Shown: positions 51,272-59,135 of the stretch, in pieces | How positions within the stretch are numbered: position 1 is the first letter of the stretch | How the letters are laid out: every line of letters begins with the position of its first letter | NCBI RefSeq assembly: GCF_020523985.1 | Contig: NZ_JAIVKM010000005.1 | Coordinates: forward strand, 174,222 to 238,221 | From: Mangrovibacter yixingensis | Lineage (GTDB): Bacteria; Pseudomonadota; Gammaproteobacteria; Enterobacterales; Enterobacteriaceae | Direction of reading: 5' to 3' | DNA length: 64,000 nt | Position numbers and translations under genes: made by a program | Notes under the pieces: generated by a model | Databases searched by the model: none | The model's input: the letters and a program-made list of their open reading frames with translations, nothing else | What the model was told of the DNA's origin: nothing

Positions 51272-52891
51272 ATGACAACTTCATCTGATTATATTAGTGA
51301 CGTACTGATTATAGGGAGTGGAGCTGCTGGCTTGTCTTTGGCGTTACGCCTTGCCAGTAACCACAAGGTGATTGTACTGAGTAAAGGCCCTATCAGCGAA
51401 GGCTCTACCTTTTATGCACAAGGCGGAATTGCCGCTGTTTTTGATGAGACAGACAGTGTTACAGCGCATGTGGAAGATACGCTGGTAGCCGGAGCAGGCA
51501 TTTGTGAACAGAGTGCCGTTGAGTTTGTTGCCAGCAATGCCCGTCATTGTGTGCAGTGGCTGATAGACCAAGGGGTAATGTTCGATACTGAAACTCAGCC
51601 CAACGGTGAAGCAGGCTATCACCTGACTCGTGAGGGAGGGCACAGTCATCGCCGAATCCTTCACTCTGCCGATACTACGGGGAAAGCGGTTGAAACCACG
51701 CTGGTCAGCCAGGCGTTGAGTCACCCCAATATTCAGGTTCTCGAACGGTTTAATGCCGTCGACCTGATTATTTCAGACAAAATTGGGTTATCCGGAACCC
51801 GACGCGTGGTCGGTGCCTGGATTTGGAACCGAGAAAAAGAAAAAGTAGAGACCTGTAAAGCCCGTTCTGTTGTGCTGGCAACCGGTGGAGCATCAAAGGT
51901 CTACCAGTATACGACAAACCCGGACATTGCTTCTGGAGATGGTGTTGCCATGGCATGGCGAGCCGGTTGCCGGGTGGCTAATCTTGAGTTTAATCAATTC
52001 CACCCGACTGCGTTATTCCACCCACAGGCACGTAATTTCTTGTTAACTGAAGCACTCCGTGGCGAAGGTGCACACCTGACTCGCCCGGATGGTTCCCGCT
52101 TCATGCCTGAGATAGATGAGCGTGCAGAACTGGCTCCAAGGGATGTGGTTGCCAGAGCCATTGACCATGAAATGAAACGCCTTGGCGCGGATTGTATGTA
52201 CCTCAATATCAGCCACAAACCCGCGCCTTTTATCCGCCAGCACTTCCCCATGATTTACGAAAAACTGTTAGAACTGGGTATTGATTTAACTACTGATCCC
52301 GTACCTGTAGTTCCAGCCGCACATTATACCTGTGGTGGTGTAATGATTGATGAGCATGGGAGAACAGACATTGACGGGCTGTATGCCATTGGAGAAGTAA
52401 GCTATACCGGGCTGCATGGCGCCAACCGTATGGCGTCTAACTCATTACTGGAATGTCTGGTGTATGGCTGGTCTGCTGCTGAAGATATCAACAAACGCCT
52501 TCCGGCCATCAGGCATGTTCAGAAACTGCCTGTCTGGGATGAAAGCCGCGTCGATGATGCTGATGAACGTGTTGTCATTCAGCATAACTGGCATGAGCTT
52601 CGTTTGTTGATGTGGGATTACGTAGGTATTGTTCGTACCACTAAACGCCTGGAGCGGGCATTACGGCGTATTACAATGCTGCAGCAAGAAATTCATGAAT
52701 ATTACGCCAATTTCCGCGTTTCCAATAATTTGCTGGAACTGCGTAACCTGGTTCAGGTTGCTGAGTTAATTGTCCGCTGCGCACTGATGCGTAAAGAGAG
52801 CCGTGGTCTGCACTATACGCTGGATTACCCAGACACATTACCTGAATCCGGGCCGAGCATTCTCTCGCCCACCAGCTACATAAATAAATAG
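51272..52891 (+). CDS. nadB: NadB, L-aspartate oxidase
   Basis: Flavoenzyme that oxidises aspartate to iminoaspartate, first step of de novo NAD synthesis. The 539-residue protein has an N-terminal FAD-binding fold [19 protein letters not shown], the active-site segment [15 protein letters not shown] and [26 protein letters not shown]. Start ATG 51272 has no SD, but the NadR box blocks any longer version. It is divergent from rpoE and its 3' end overlaps trmN by 16 bp. Confidence 0.97.
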   Translation: MTTSSDYISDVLIIGSGAAGLSLALRLASNHKVIVLSKGPISEGSTFYAQGGIAAVFDETDSVTAHVEDTLVAGAGICEQSAVEFVASNARHCVQWLIDQGVMFDTETQPNGEAGYHLTREGGHSHRRILHSADTTGKAVETTLVSQALSHPNIQVLERFNAVDLIISDKIGLSGTRRVVGAWIWNREKEKVETCKARSVVLATGGASKVYQYTTNPDIASGDGVAMAWRAGCRVANLEFNQFHPTALFHPQARNFLLTEALRGEGAHLTRPDGSRFMPEIDERAELAPRDVVARAIDHEMKRLGADCMYLNISHKPAPFIRQHFPMIYEKLLELGIDLTTDPVPVVPAAHYTCGGVMIDEHGRTDIDGLYAIGEVSYTGLHGANRMASNSLLECLVYGWSAAEDINKRLPAIRHVQKLPVWDESRVDDADERVVIQHNWHELRLLMWDYVGIVRTTKRLERALRRITMLQQEIHEYYANFRVSNNLLELRNLVQVAELIVRCALMRKESRGLHYTLDYPDTLPESGPSILSPTSYINK

Positions 52892-53613
52892 AAGTCCTGG
52901 GTCAGGCCGGTGTATGCTTCTGAGTAATGCTGGTCTGGCCCGCGGATAACAATTCGTTCCGCAAAGAATTCCCCTGAGGTTGGAGACAAACCGAGTAACA
53001 CGCGGTGTGGCGGCTTCGCTTCATGCTCAGTGATATCTGCACGAAAACGACAATACCAGCCTTGCTGTTCTGCCTGCGATACAAAAACCTGCCCTATCGA
53101 TTCTGGCAACACCACACAAAAAAAACCCTGCTCAGTGATGCGTTCAGCTGCACATTGTAGAAGAGAGCCATGATCAAGTTGCGTAGTATAACGGGCACCT
53201 TCCCGCTGAGGTGTGGCACAGGATACACCTTTGTCAAAGTACGGCGGGTTGCTAACAATGAGTTCATAACGCTCAGAATGCTGCAAATGCCACTGTTTGA
53301 TATCCGCCTGATGAACTGTAATTTTATCGGCCCATGGCGAGGCAGCTACATTTTCCCCAGCCTGAATTGCTGCGGCGCTATCAAGCTCAACAGCATCAAT
53401 GAACGCATTGCCATGGGTGCGCTGAGCAAGCATCAATGCCAGCAAGCCACTACCCGTACCAATATCCAGGATACGTTTTACACCGGCCACCGGTGCCCAG
53501 GCCCCCAGAAGTACACCATCGGTTCCGACTTTCATCGCGCAACGATCATGAGCCACAAAAAACTGTTTGAAGGTAAAACCACCCCGACGAAGTACTGCTT
53601 TATGCCCGGTCAT
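52876..53613 (-). CDS. trmN: TrmN (YfiC, TrmM), tRNA-Val A37 N6-methyltransferase
   Basis: Methylates N6 of A37 in tRNA-Val. The 245-residue class I methyltransferase has the SAM motif [16 protein letters not shown] and the catalytic NPPY in [11 protein letters not shown], and the C-terminal [23 protein letters not shown] that closely matches E. coli. I choose the start at 53613 ([19 protein letters not shown]) with AAAGGTG upstream; the frame is open 28 codons further. It converges on nadB with 16 bp overlap of the coding ends. Confidence 0.95.
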   Translation of the reverse strand: MTGHKAVLRRGGFTFKQFFVAHDRCAMKVGTDGVLLGAWAPVAGVKRILDIGTGSGLLALMLAQRTHGNAFIDAVELDSAAAIQAGENVAASPWADKITVHQADIKQWHLQHSERYELIVSNPPYFDKGVSCATPQREGARYTTQLDHGSLLQCAAERITEQGFFCVVLPESIGQVFVSQAEQQGWYCRFRADITEHEAKPPHRVLLGLSPTSGEFFAERIVIRGPDQHYSEAYTGLTQDFYLFM

Positions 53614-53742
53614 ACTTGCCACCTTTACATGAAACCGTTGTAGCATAGGAGAAAGGGCGTTAAGGGAAAAGGGGTTCATGATATTAGAGATGAACATATT
53701 AGCCTAAACGTCTATAATCGCCCCCCCACTCAGAGGTAGATG

Positions 53743-55092
53743 ATGACTGTAACCACTTTTTCCGAACTCGAACTTGATGAAAGCCTACTGGATGCACTTC
53801 AGGATAAAGGCTTTACTCGCCCAACGGCTATTCAGGCTGAAGCTATTCCTCCTGCACTGGAGGGGCGCGATATTCTGGGCTCCGCACCAACCGGAACCGG
53901 GAAGACTGCGGCTTACTTATTGCCGGTGATGCAACATCTGCTCGATTTTCCGCGTAAAAAGTCAGGGCCTCCTCGGGTATTGATCCTTACTCCGACTCGC
54001 GAGCTGGCAATGCAAGTTGCAGAGCATGCCAAAGAGCTGGCAGCCCATACTAAGCTGGATATTGCCACCATTACTGGCGGTGTTGCTTACATGAACCATG
54101 CTGAAGTATTCAGCGAGAACCAGGACATTGTTGTCGCAACGACAGGCCGCTTGTTGCAATACATAAAAGAAGAGAATTTCGACTGCCGTGCTGTTGAAAT
54201 GCTGATTCTTGATGAAGCGGATCGGATGCTGGATATGGGGTTTGCCCAGGATATCGAGCATATATCAGGTGAAACTCGCTGGCGTAAACAAACCATGTTG
54301 TTTTCCGCCACCCTTGAAGGGCAAGCAATAAAAGATTTTGCCGAACGTCTGCTTGATGATCCGGCCGAAGTGTCTTCTACGCCATCAGTACGTGAGCGTA
54401 AAAAAATCCACCAGTGGTATTACCGTGCTGACAACGTTGAGCATAAAACTGCGTTGCTGGTAAATCTGCTTGGTCAATCTGATGTTACGCGCTCCATTGT
54501 TTTTGTGCGTAAGCGCGAACGTGTTCATGAGTTAGCCGGGTGGCTGCGCGATGCCGGAATTCAAACCTGTTATCTTGAAGGTGAAATGGTTCAGGCTAAA
54601 CGTAATGAAGCAATCAAGCGCCTGACCGATGGCAGAGTTAATGTACTTATTGCCACGGATGTCGCAGCCCGTGGTATTGATATTCCGGATGTCAGCCACG
54701 TATTCAACTTTGACTTACCGCGTGGGGGAGACACTTATCTTCACCGTATTGGCAGAACAGGCCGTGCCGGGCGCAAAGGGACAGCCATTTCGTTAGTTGA
54801 AGCCCACGACCATTTATTACTGGGCAAAATTGGGCGTTATATTCAGGAGCCACTCAAATCGCGAGTCATTGATGAGCTCCGGCCCACCACGAGAACTCCG
54901 AGCGACAAACTGAAAGGGAAACCCTCTAAGAAAGTTAAAGCTCGCCGTGAAGACAAGAAAAAAGAGCAGAATAAAACAAAAGGCAGAGTGAAACAGCGCC
55001 ACCGTGACACCAAAAATGTGGGTAAAAGGCGCCAACCAGCTTCAGTCAAACAGGCTGCACCAGAAGCAGAAGGCACTGACAAACAGTCATAA
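53743..55092 (+). CDS. srmB: SrmB, DEAD-box RNA helicase for 50S assembly
   Basis: ATP-dependent RNA helicase acting early in large-subunit assembly. The product (449 residues) has the DEAD-box motifs: Q motif GFTRPTAIQ, APTGTGKT, PTRELA, DEAD, SAT, and RIGRTGRAGR, then a Lys/Arg-rich tail that probably binds rRNA. Two adjacent ATG codons (53740, 53743) follow AGAGG; I use the second, as in E. coli. The neighbour genes yfiE and eamB of E. coli are absent downstream. Confidence 0.97.
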   Translation: MTVTTFSELELDESLLDALQDKGFTRPTAIQAEAIPPALEGRDILGSAPTGTGKTAAYLLPVMQHLLDFPRKKSGPPRVLILTPTRELAMQVAEHAKELAAHTKLDIATITGGVAYMNHAEVFSENQDIVVATTGRLLQYIKEENFDCRAVEMLILDEADRMLDMGFAQDIEHISGETRWRKQTMLFSATLEGQAIKDFAERLLDDPAEVSSTPSVRERKKIHQWYYRADNVEHKTALLVNLLGQSDVTRSIVFVRKRERVHELAGWLRDAGIQTCYLEGEMVQAKRNEAIKRLTDGRVNVLIATDVAARGIDIPDVSHVFNFDLPRGGDTYLHRIGRTGRAGRKGTAISLVEAHDHLLLGKIGRYIQEPLKSRVIDELRPTTRTPSDKLKGKPSKKVKARREDKKKEQNKTKGRVKQRHRDTKNVGKRRQPASVKQAAPEAEGTDKQS

Positions 55093-55119
55093 TGGCCTGG
55101 CACACCTGCCAAACACTAT

Positions 55120-55153
55120 ATAAGCCCATGTTCAAGCGTGGGCTTATTTATTT
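55120..55153 (+). terminator. Intrinsic terminator of srmB
   Basis: ATAAGCCCA (55120-55128) and TGGGCTTAT (55139-55147), extended inward by U-G and G-C pairs, followed by TTATTTC. It lies 28 nt past the srmB stop codon. Confidence 0.85.
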
Positions 55154-55173
55154 CAATTACCCCCACCCTGAAT

Positions 55174-55205
55174 ACAAAAAAACGCCACACCCGAAGGTAT
55201 GGCGC
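55174..55205 (-). terminator. Intrinsic terminator of grcA
   Basis: On the minus strand GCGCCATACC-TTCG-GGTGTGGCG is followed by seven T residues. The UUCG tetraloop and the U-tract make it a strong terminator; it lies 24 nt past the grcA stop codon. Confidence 0.95.
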
Positions 55206-55228
55206 TGAATAAATTGTTGGTGCGGATA

Positions 55229-55612
55229 TTACAGACTTTCTGTGAAAGTACGGGCAATAACATCACGCTGTTGTTCCGGAGTCAGTGAGTTAAAACGCAC
55301 TGCGTAGCCAGAAACACGGATAGTCAGCTGCGGGTATTTTTCTGGATGTTTCACTGCATCTTGCAGTGTTTCACGACGCAGCACGTTAACGTTAAGGTGT
55401 TGACCACCTTCAACGCGGACTTCCGGTTTTACTTCCATTGGAATTTCGCGATATTCGATTTCACCCAGTTTGCTTACTGAAACCACTTCATCTTCGGCAA
55501 AACCAGCTTTTGCACAAACGCAGCGTGCTTCGCCTTTTTCGCTGTCCAGCAGCCAGAAAGAATTCATCAAATTGTCATTTGCAGCTTTTGTAATCTGAAT
55601 ACCAGTAATCAT
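55229..55612 (-). CDS. grcA: GrcA (YfiD), autonomous glycyl radical cofactor
   Basis: A 127-residue spare C-terminal domain of pyruvate formate-lyase that restores activity after oxygen cleaves PflB at its glycyl radical. The radical glycine is in [10 protein letters not shown] near the C-terminus. Length equals E. coli GrcA. Expression in microaerobic and acid conditions is controlled by FNR and ArcA; two FNR boxes are seen in the promoter. Confidence 0.97.
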   Translation of the reverse strand: MITGIQITKAANDNLMNSFWLLDSEKGEARCVCAKAGFAEDEVVSVSKLGEIEYREIPMEVKPEVRVEGGQHLNVNVLRRETLQDAVKHPEKYPQLTIRVSGYAVRFNSLTPEQQRDVIARTFTESL

Positions 55613-55723
55613 GCTATGTCTCCCTAAGAGCAGTTGTTCGTGATTTTAATGGCCAGTGCCTGGCCAATTGGTAAAACCATTGTTGCGATATTGTTTATAT
55701 ACCAGTCACCAGGGCTGCATTCT

Positions 55724-55737
55724 TTGATTTTAATCAA
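55724..55737 (-). promoter_or_regulatory. FNR box of grcA, proximal
   Basis: TTGATTTTAATCAA is a perfect FNR palindrome (TTGAT-N4-ATCAA). Its centre is 118 bp upstream of the grcA start codon. If it sits at -40.5 as in E. coli, the start of transcription is near 55690. Confidence 0.92.
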
Positions 55738-55776
55738 TAAAAACCATTCGAATAAAAAGGTCATTAATGGTTCTAT

Positions 55777-55790
55777 TTGTTTTACATCAA
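55777..55790 (-). promoter_or_regulatory. FNR box of grcA, distal
   Basis: TTGTTTTACATCAA matches the FNR consensus in nine of ten defined positions. Its centre is 53 bp upstream of the proximal box, the same spacing as between the -40.5 and -93.5 sites of E. coli yfiD, where the distal site lowers activation. Confidence 0.8.
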
Positions 55791-55928
55791 CTTATGCATT
55801 TCACTGATGGAAAAAAGTTTTGTAAATTTTCAAAAAAATTTGAACAAAATAAACAAAAATGAAGGTGGCATTTTGCTTCGCAGGGTGAACACGGTAAGCT
55901 AGCCCCAGCAAAATTGTGGGAGAAAGGC

Positions 55929-56621
55929 ATGGCAGGAAAACTAACCTGGCACGATGTGCTGGCAGAGGAAAAGCAGCAACCTTATTTCATCGAAACACTG
56001 CAAAGAGTGGCTGATGTTCGCCGAGCTGGTATTACAGTCTACCCACCAGCAAAAGATGTGTTTAATGCATTTCGTTATACCGAATTAGGCGATATCAAAG
56101 TCGTAATTCTGGGACAGGACCCTTATCATGGCCCGGGGCAAGCCCATGGGCTGGCTTTCTCTGTCCTGCCAGGCATTGCACCACCACCATCACTAGTGAA
56201 TATGTATAAAGAGCTGGAAGGTTCATTACCCGGTTTTCAACGCCCGAACCATGGCTATCTTGAAAGTTGGGCACGCCAGGGGGTATTGCTGCTCAACACC
56301 GTACTAACCGTTGAAGCAGGAAAAGCGCATTCTCATGCCAGTTTTGGCTGGGAAACATTCACTGATAAAGTAATTTCATTGATTAATGCGCACTGTGAAG
56401 GTGTCGTCTTTCTGTTGTGGGGCGCACATGCACAGAAAAAAGGCAGTATAATCGACCGGCAAAGACACTTCGTTTTACAGGCCCCACACCCGTCGCCGTT
56501 ATCTGCTCACCGTGGTTTCTTTGGATGTGGGCATTTTATCAAGGCCAATGAGTATTTAGCTGAACGTGGTCAGTCCCCCATTGACTGGGTGCCTCATTTA
56601 CCTGAAGCACCACAACCGTAA
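55929..56621 (+). CDS. ung: Ung, uracil-DNA glycosylase
   Basis: Removes uracil from DNA to start base excision repair. The 230-residue protein has the catalytic motif [18 protein letters not shown] and the His-loop [15 protein letters not shown] choose the ATG at 55929 ([16 protein letters not shown]), with GGGAGAAAGG upstream; the frame is open 5 codons further. It is convergent with yfiF and divergent from grcA. Confidence 0.98.
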   Translation: MAGKLTWHDVLAEEKQQPYFIETLQRVADVRRAGITVYPPAKDVFNAFRYTELGDIKVVILGQDPYHGPGQAHGLAFSVLPGIAPPPSLVNMYKELEGSLPGFQRPNHGYLESWARQGVLLLNTVLTVEAGKAHSHASFGWETFTDKVISLINAHCEGVVFLLWGAHAQKKGSIIDRQRHFVLQAPHPSPLSAHRGFFGCGHFIKANEYLAERGQSPIDWVPHLPEAPQP

Positions 56622-56628
56622 CAGCTGT

Positions 56629-56665
56629 AAAAAAGCCGGAGCAAAATCAATGCACCGGCTTTTTT
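56629..56665. terminator. Bidirectional terminator between ung and yfiF
   Basis: AAAAAAGCCGG (56629-56639) and CCGGCTTTTTT (56655-56665) pair around a 15-nt loop; the T-tract on one strand is the A-tract of the other. It lies between two convergent stop codons. Confidence 0.92.
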
Positions 56666-56682
56666 ATTACGCCTGATAATAC

Positions 56683-57705
56683 TTAGTGATTCTGACGCCA
56701 CCATTCAGCAAGAATAATCCCACTGGCTACGGAGACATTCAGGCTGCTGGCGTTGCCGGTACCATCAATCGAGACATGCAAATCGGAATTGAGCAGCGCT
56801 TCATGTTTCTCATCACTGCCTTCACGGCCAATCAGCAAAACAACCTTTTTAGGCAACTCTGCTGAGAATAAAGGTGTACCACCTTTCCCGGAAGTACCAA
56901 CGATGGTATAGCCTGCAGCCCTAAACTGGCGCAGCGCTTCTTCAATGCTGCTGGAGGTAATCGCGCTAACATGCTCGGCCCCACCTTCAGCTGTTCTCAC
57001 TGCTGCACCTGATTCCAGTAACCCGGCATCATTCACCAAAACCCCGTTAACGCCAAAATGCGCACAGGAGCGAACAATCCCCCCCAGGTTATGAGGATTA
57101 CTGACGTCTTCAAGAGCGAGAACACAATCTGTTTCACCAGCCTGACTTACCCAGGTATCCACCTCAATACCGCGGCGCTTTTTAATCAGGAAACACACAC
57201 CGCCATGATGTTCAGTGCCTGACGCTTTCGCCAGTTCTTCATCATCAACCACATGGTAGGCTTTGCGGTTAGCAGCCATCCAGCGTAATGCTTCTTTGAA
57301 GCGTGGAGTTACGCTCTGAACAAACCAGCCACGGACAATCGCTTCGGGGCGATTTTGAAATAATGCCAGGCAAGCATTGATACCATATACGCGAGTTTCT
57401 TCAGCCCGTTGCCGACGCAAAACTTCCGGATCGATAAAGCTTTTACCACTAATACCACCATGATCCACTTCAGGCTGTTCTGCTTCGCCGGGCGCTCTGG
57501 ACACAGTACGCCATGGAGAACGTTCGCGCGACGCCTTGCTGTCTGTGTCTTTACGTGGACCTTTCCCCTGCCCCCGAGATGGCTTATCCGGACGACCACC
57601 GCCTTTGCCCGTGCGGGGATTACGCCCTCGCTCACTTGGGGCATCATCCGAACGAACATACATCACTTTAACTTTACCGCTCTTACCTTTCATTTCGTCG
57701 CTCAT
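56683..57705 (-). CDS. yfiF: YfiF, SpoU (TrmH)-family RNA methyltransferase
   Basis: Uncharacterised SPOUT-class RNA 2'-O-methyltransferase. The 340-residue protein has a long basic, Gly/Arg-rich N-terminus (about 1-85), a substrate-binding domain (residues about 105-175), and the SpoU core with motif 1 [17 protein letters not shown] and motif 3 [19 protein letters not shown]. Motif 2, normally of the form GxExxGL, reads [13 protein letters not shown] here, a deviation from both the canonical form and E. coli YfiF. The target RNA is unknown. Confidence 0.9.
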   Translation of the reverse strand: MSDEMKGKSGKVKVMYVRSDDAPSERGRNPRTGKGGGRPDKPSRGQGKGPRKDTDSKASRERSPWRTVSRAPGEAEQPEVDHGGISGKSFIDPEVLRRQRAEETRVYGINACLALFQNRPEAIVRGWFVQSVTPRFKEALRWMAANRKAYHVVDDEELAKASGTEHHGGVCFLIKKRRGIEVDTWVSQAGETDCVLALEDVSNPHNLGGIVRSCAHFGVNGVLVNDAGLLESGAAVRTAEGGAEHVSAITSSSIEEALRQFRAAGYTIVGTSGKGGTPLFSAELPKKVVLLIGREGSDEKHEALLNSDLHVSIDGTGNASSLNVSVASGIILAEWWRQNH

Positions 57706-57909
57706 TCTCTTTCTCCACCAGCGCTGCGCGAAGCGCGAAGATTACCTGATGTAGCAAGCGTTATCTATTTCCTTTACGCAAAAGCTAACAACTATTGTAC
57801 CCATCGAATAAATCACATTGCTGTTAGCAACCTTAACAATAATAATACGCAACATATATTAAACATTTACCCGTGACTTCACAGTGACGAATTATCGTTG
57901 AGGTTAACT

Positions 57910-58341
57910 ATGAAAACAGTATGTACCGCCTGCCAGTCCATCAATCGCCTTCCCGAAGAACGCCTCCAGGATGGCGCAAAATGTGGCCGGTGCGGTCACG
58001 CACTGTTCGATGGCAGTATCATCAATGCTACCAGTAAAACGCTGGACACTATCCTCAAAGATGACCTGCCTGTTGTTATTGATTTTTGGGCTCCCTGGTG
58101 TGGTCCGTGCCGTAACTTCGCGCCTGTTTTCGAAGAAGTCGCCGAGGAACGCCGTGAACATATACGTTTCGTGAAAATCAACACCGAAGCCGAACAGGAA
58201 CTAAGTGCGCGTTTTCGTATCCGTAGTATCCCTACTATCATGATGTTTAAACAAGGTGAACTGGTGGATATGCTCAATGGTGCTATGCCGAAAGCCCCGT
58301 TTGATGAGTGGTTGAATGAAAGCTTGGAACCACAATCCTGA
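57910..58341 (+). CDS. trxC: TrxC, thioredoxin 2
   Basis: Zinc-containing thioredoxin, member of the OxyR regulon in E. coli. The 143-residue product has an N-terminal zinc finger with two CxxC pairs (CTAC near residues 5-8; CGRC near residues 25-28) and the active site WCGPC in [12 protein letters not shown], plus the cis-proline segment [11 protein letters not shown] use the ATG at 57910 (MKTVCTAC), with GAGG upstream; a TTG four codons earlier is also in frame. It is divergent from yfiF. I could not identify a clean OxyR site in the 200-bp spacer. Confidence 0.97.
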   Translation: MKTVCTACQSINRLPEERLQDGAKCGRCGHALFDGSIINATSKTLDTILKDDLPVVIDFWAPWCGPCRNFAPVFEEVAEERREHIRFVKINTEAEQELSARFRIRSIPTIMMFKQGELVDMLNGAMPKAPFDEWLNESLEPQS

Positions 58342-58400
58342 ATAACTTGTTCCAATATCTCCACTCTGAGAGAATGGCGTTTTTCTTGTAAGCCACTTCC

Positions 58401-59102
58401 ATGCACGATAACGCCGTTCTCCGTTTACGCGAGGCAAGACTCGCCCTTTCCACTCGCCCATTTCTTGCCCGTGGTAACAAGGTTCGTCGCTGCCAGCGCT
58501 GCCTGCTTGCACTTGCACAATGCTTGTGTGACACCCTGGTTACAGCACCTTCACGCAGCCAGTTCAGTTTACTCATGTACGATACTGAACCATTAAAGCC
58601 GAGTAATACAGGCCGCCTGATTGCAGATATTCTGCCAGAGACAACCGCATTTCAGTGGTCACGCACCCAACCACCAGAGCAGCTATTATCAATAATATCA
58701 TCAGGTAACTGGCAACCTATGGTCGTATTTCCGGCCAATGATACGGGTGAGTCACGCGAGATACTTCATCGCCCCCCTACCACCGGGAAACCACCACTTT
58801 TTATTATGTTGGATGGGACATGGAGCGAAGCACGAAAAATGTTTCGCAAAAGCCCCTGGCTGGACACGCTACCGGTTATTTCTGTTGATTTGAATGCTAC
58901 TTCCGCCTACCAGTTACGTGAAGCTCATGGTGAAGGGCAATATTGTACAGCTGAAGTTGCTATTGCCTTGCTGGAACTCGCGGGTGATGTTGTTGCATCC
59001 CGGCAATTAACCCGGCATTTCACGCTGTTCCGCGAACGTTATCTCGCCGGAAAATCTCATCATTCACACAAGGTCACAGCAAAACAGGAAGAAAGCATTT
59101 AA
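58401..59102 (+). CDS. tapT: TapT (YfiP), tRNA U47 acp3 transferase, DTW-domain
   Basis: Transfers the 3-amino-3-carboxypropyl group of SAM to U47 of several tRNAs. The 233-residue protein has a Cys-rich N-terminal segment (CQRCLLALAQCLC), the DTW-type motif in LDGTWSEARKM, and a C-terminal region with REAHGEGQYCTAEVAIALLE. Same length class as E. coli TapT (232). It is 34 bp upstream of pat on the same strand. Confidence 0.93.
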   Translation: MHDNAVLRLREARLALSTRPFLARGNKVRRCQRCLLALAQCLCDTLVTAPSRSQFSLLMYDTEPLKPSNTGRLIADILPETTAFQWSRTQPPEQLLSIISSGNWQPMVVFPANDTGESREILHRPPTTGKPPLFIMLDGTWSEARKMFRKSPWLDTLPVISVDLNATSAYQLREAHGEGQYCTAEVAIALLELAGDVVASRQLTRHFTLFRERYLAGKSHHSHKVTAKQEESI

Positions 59103-59135
59103 ACTCAGCGAGTCATATCTCTTAGGGAGAGGAAG

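Larger units (their letters stand above)
55613..55928. other. Divergent grcA-ung control region
   Basis: This 316-bp AT-rich spacer has no gene. It contains two FNR sites for grcA and the promoter of ung; an AT-run at 55813-55862 probably belongs to the latter. ArcA sites are expected but I could not place one with confidence. Confidence 0.65.

Noticed and set aside
57706..57909. OxyR site expected upstream of trxC
   Set aside because: CTAT elements are present but not at the four-fold 10-bp spacing; I cannot support a site.
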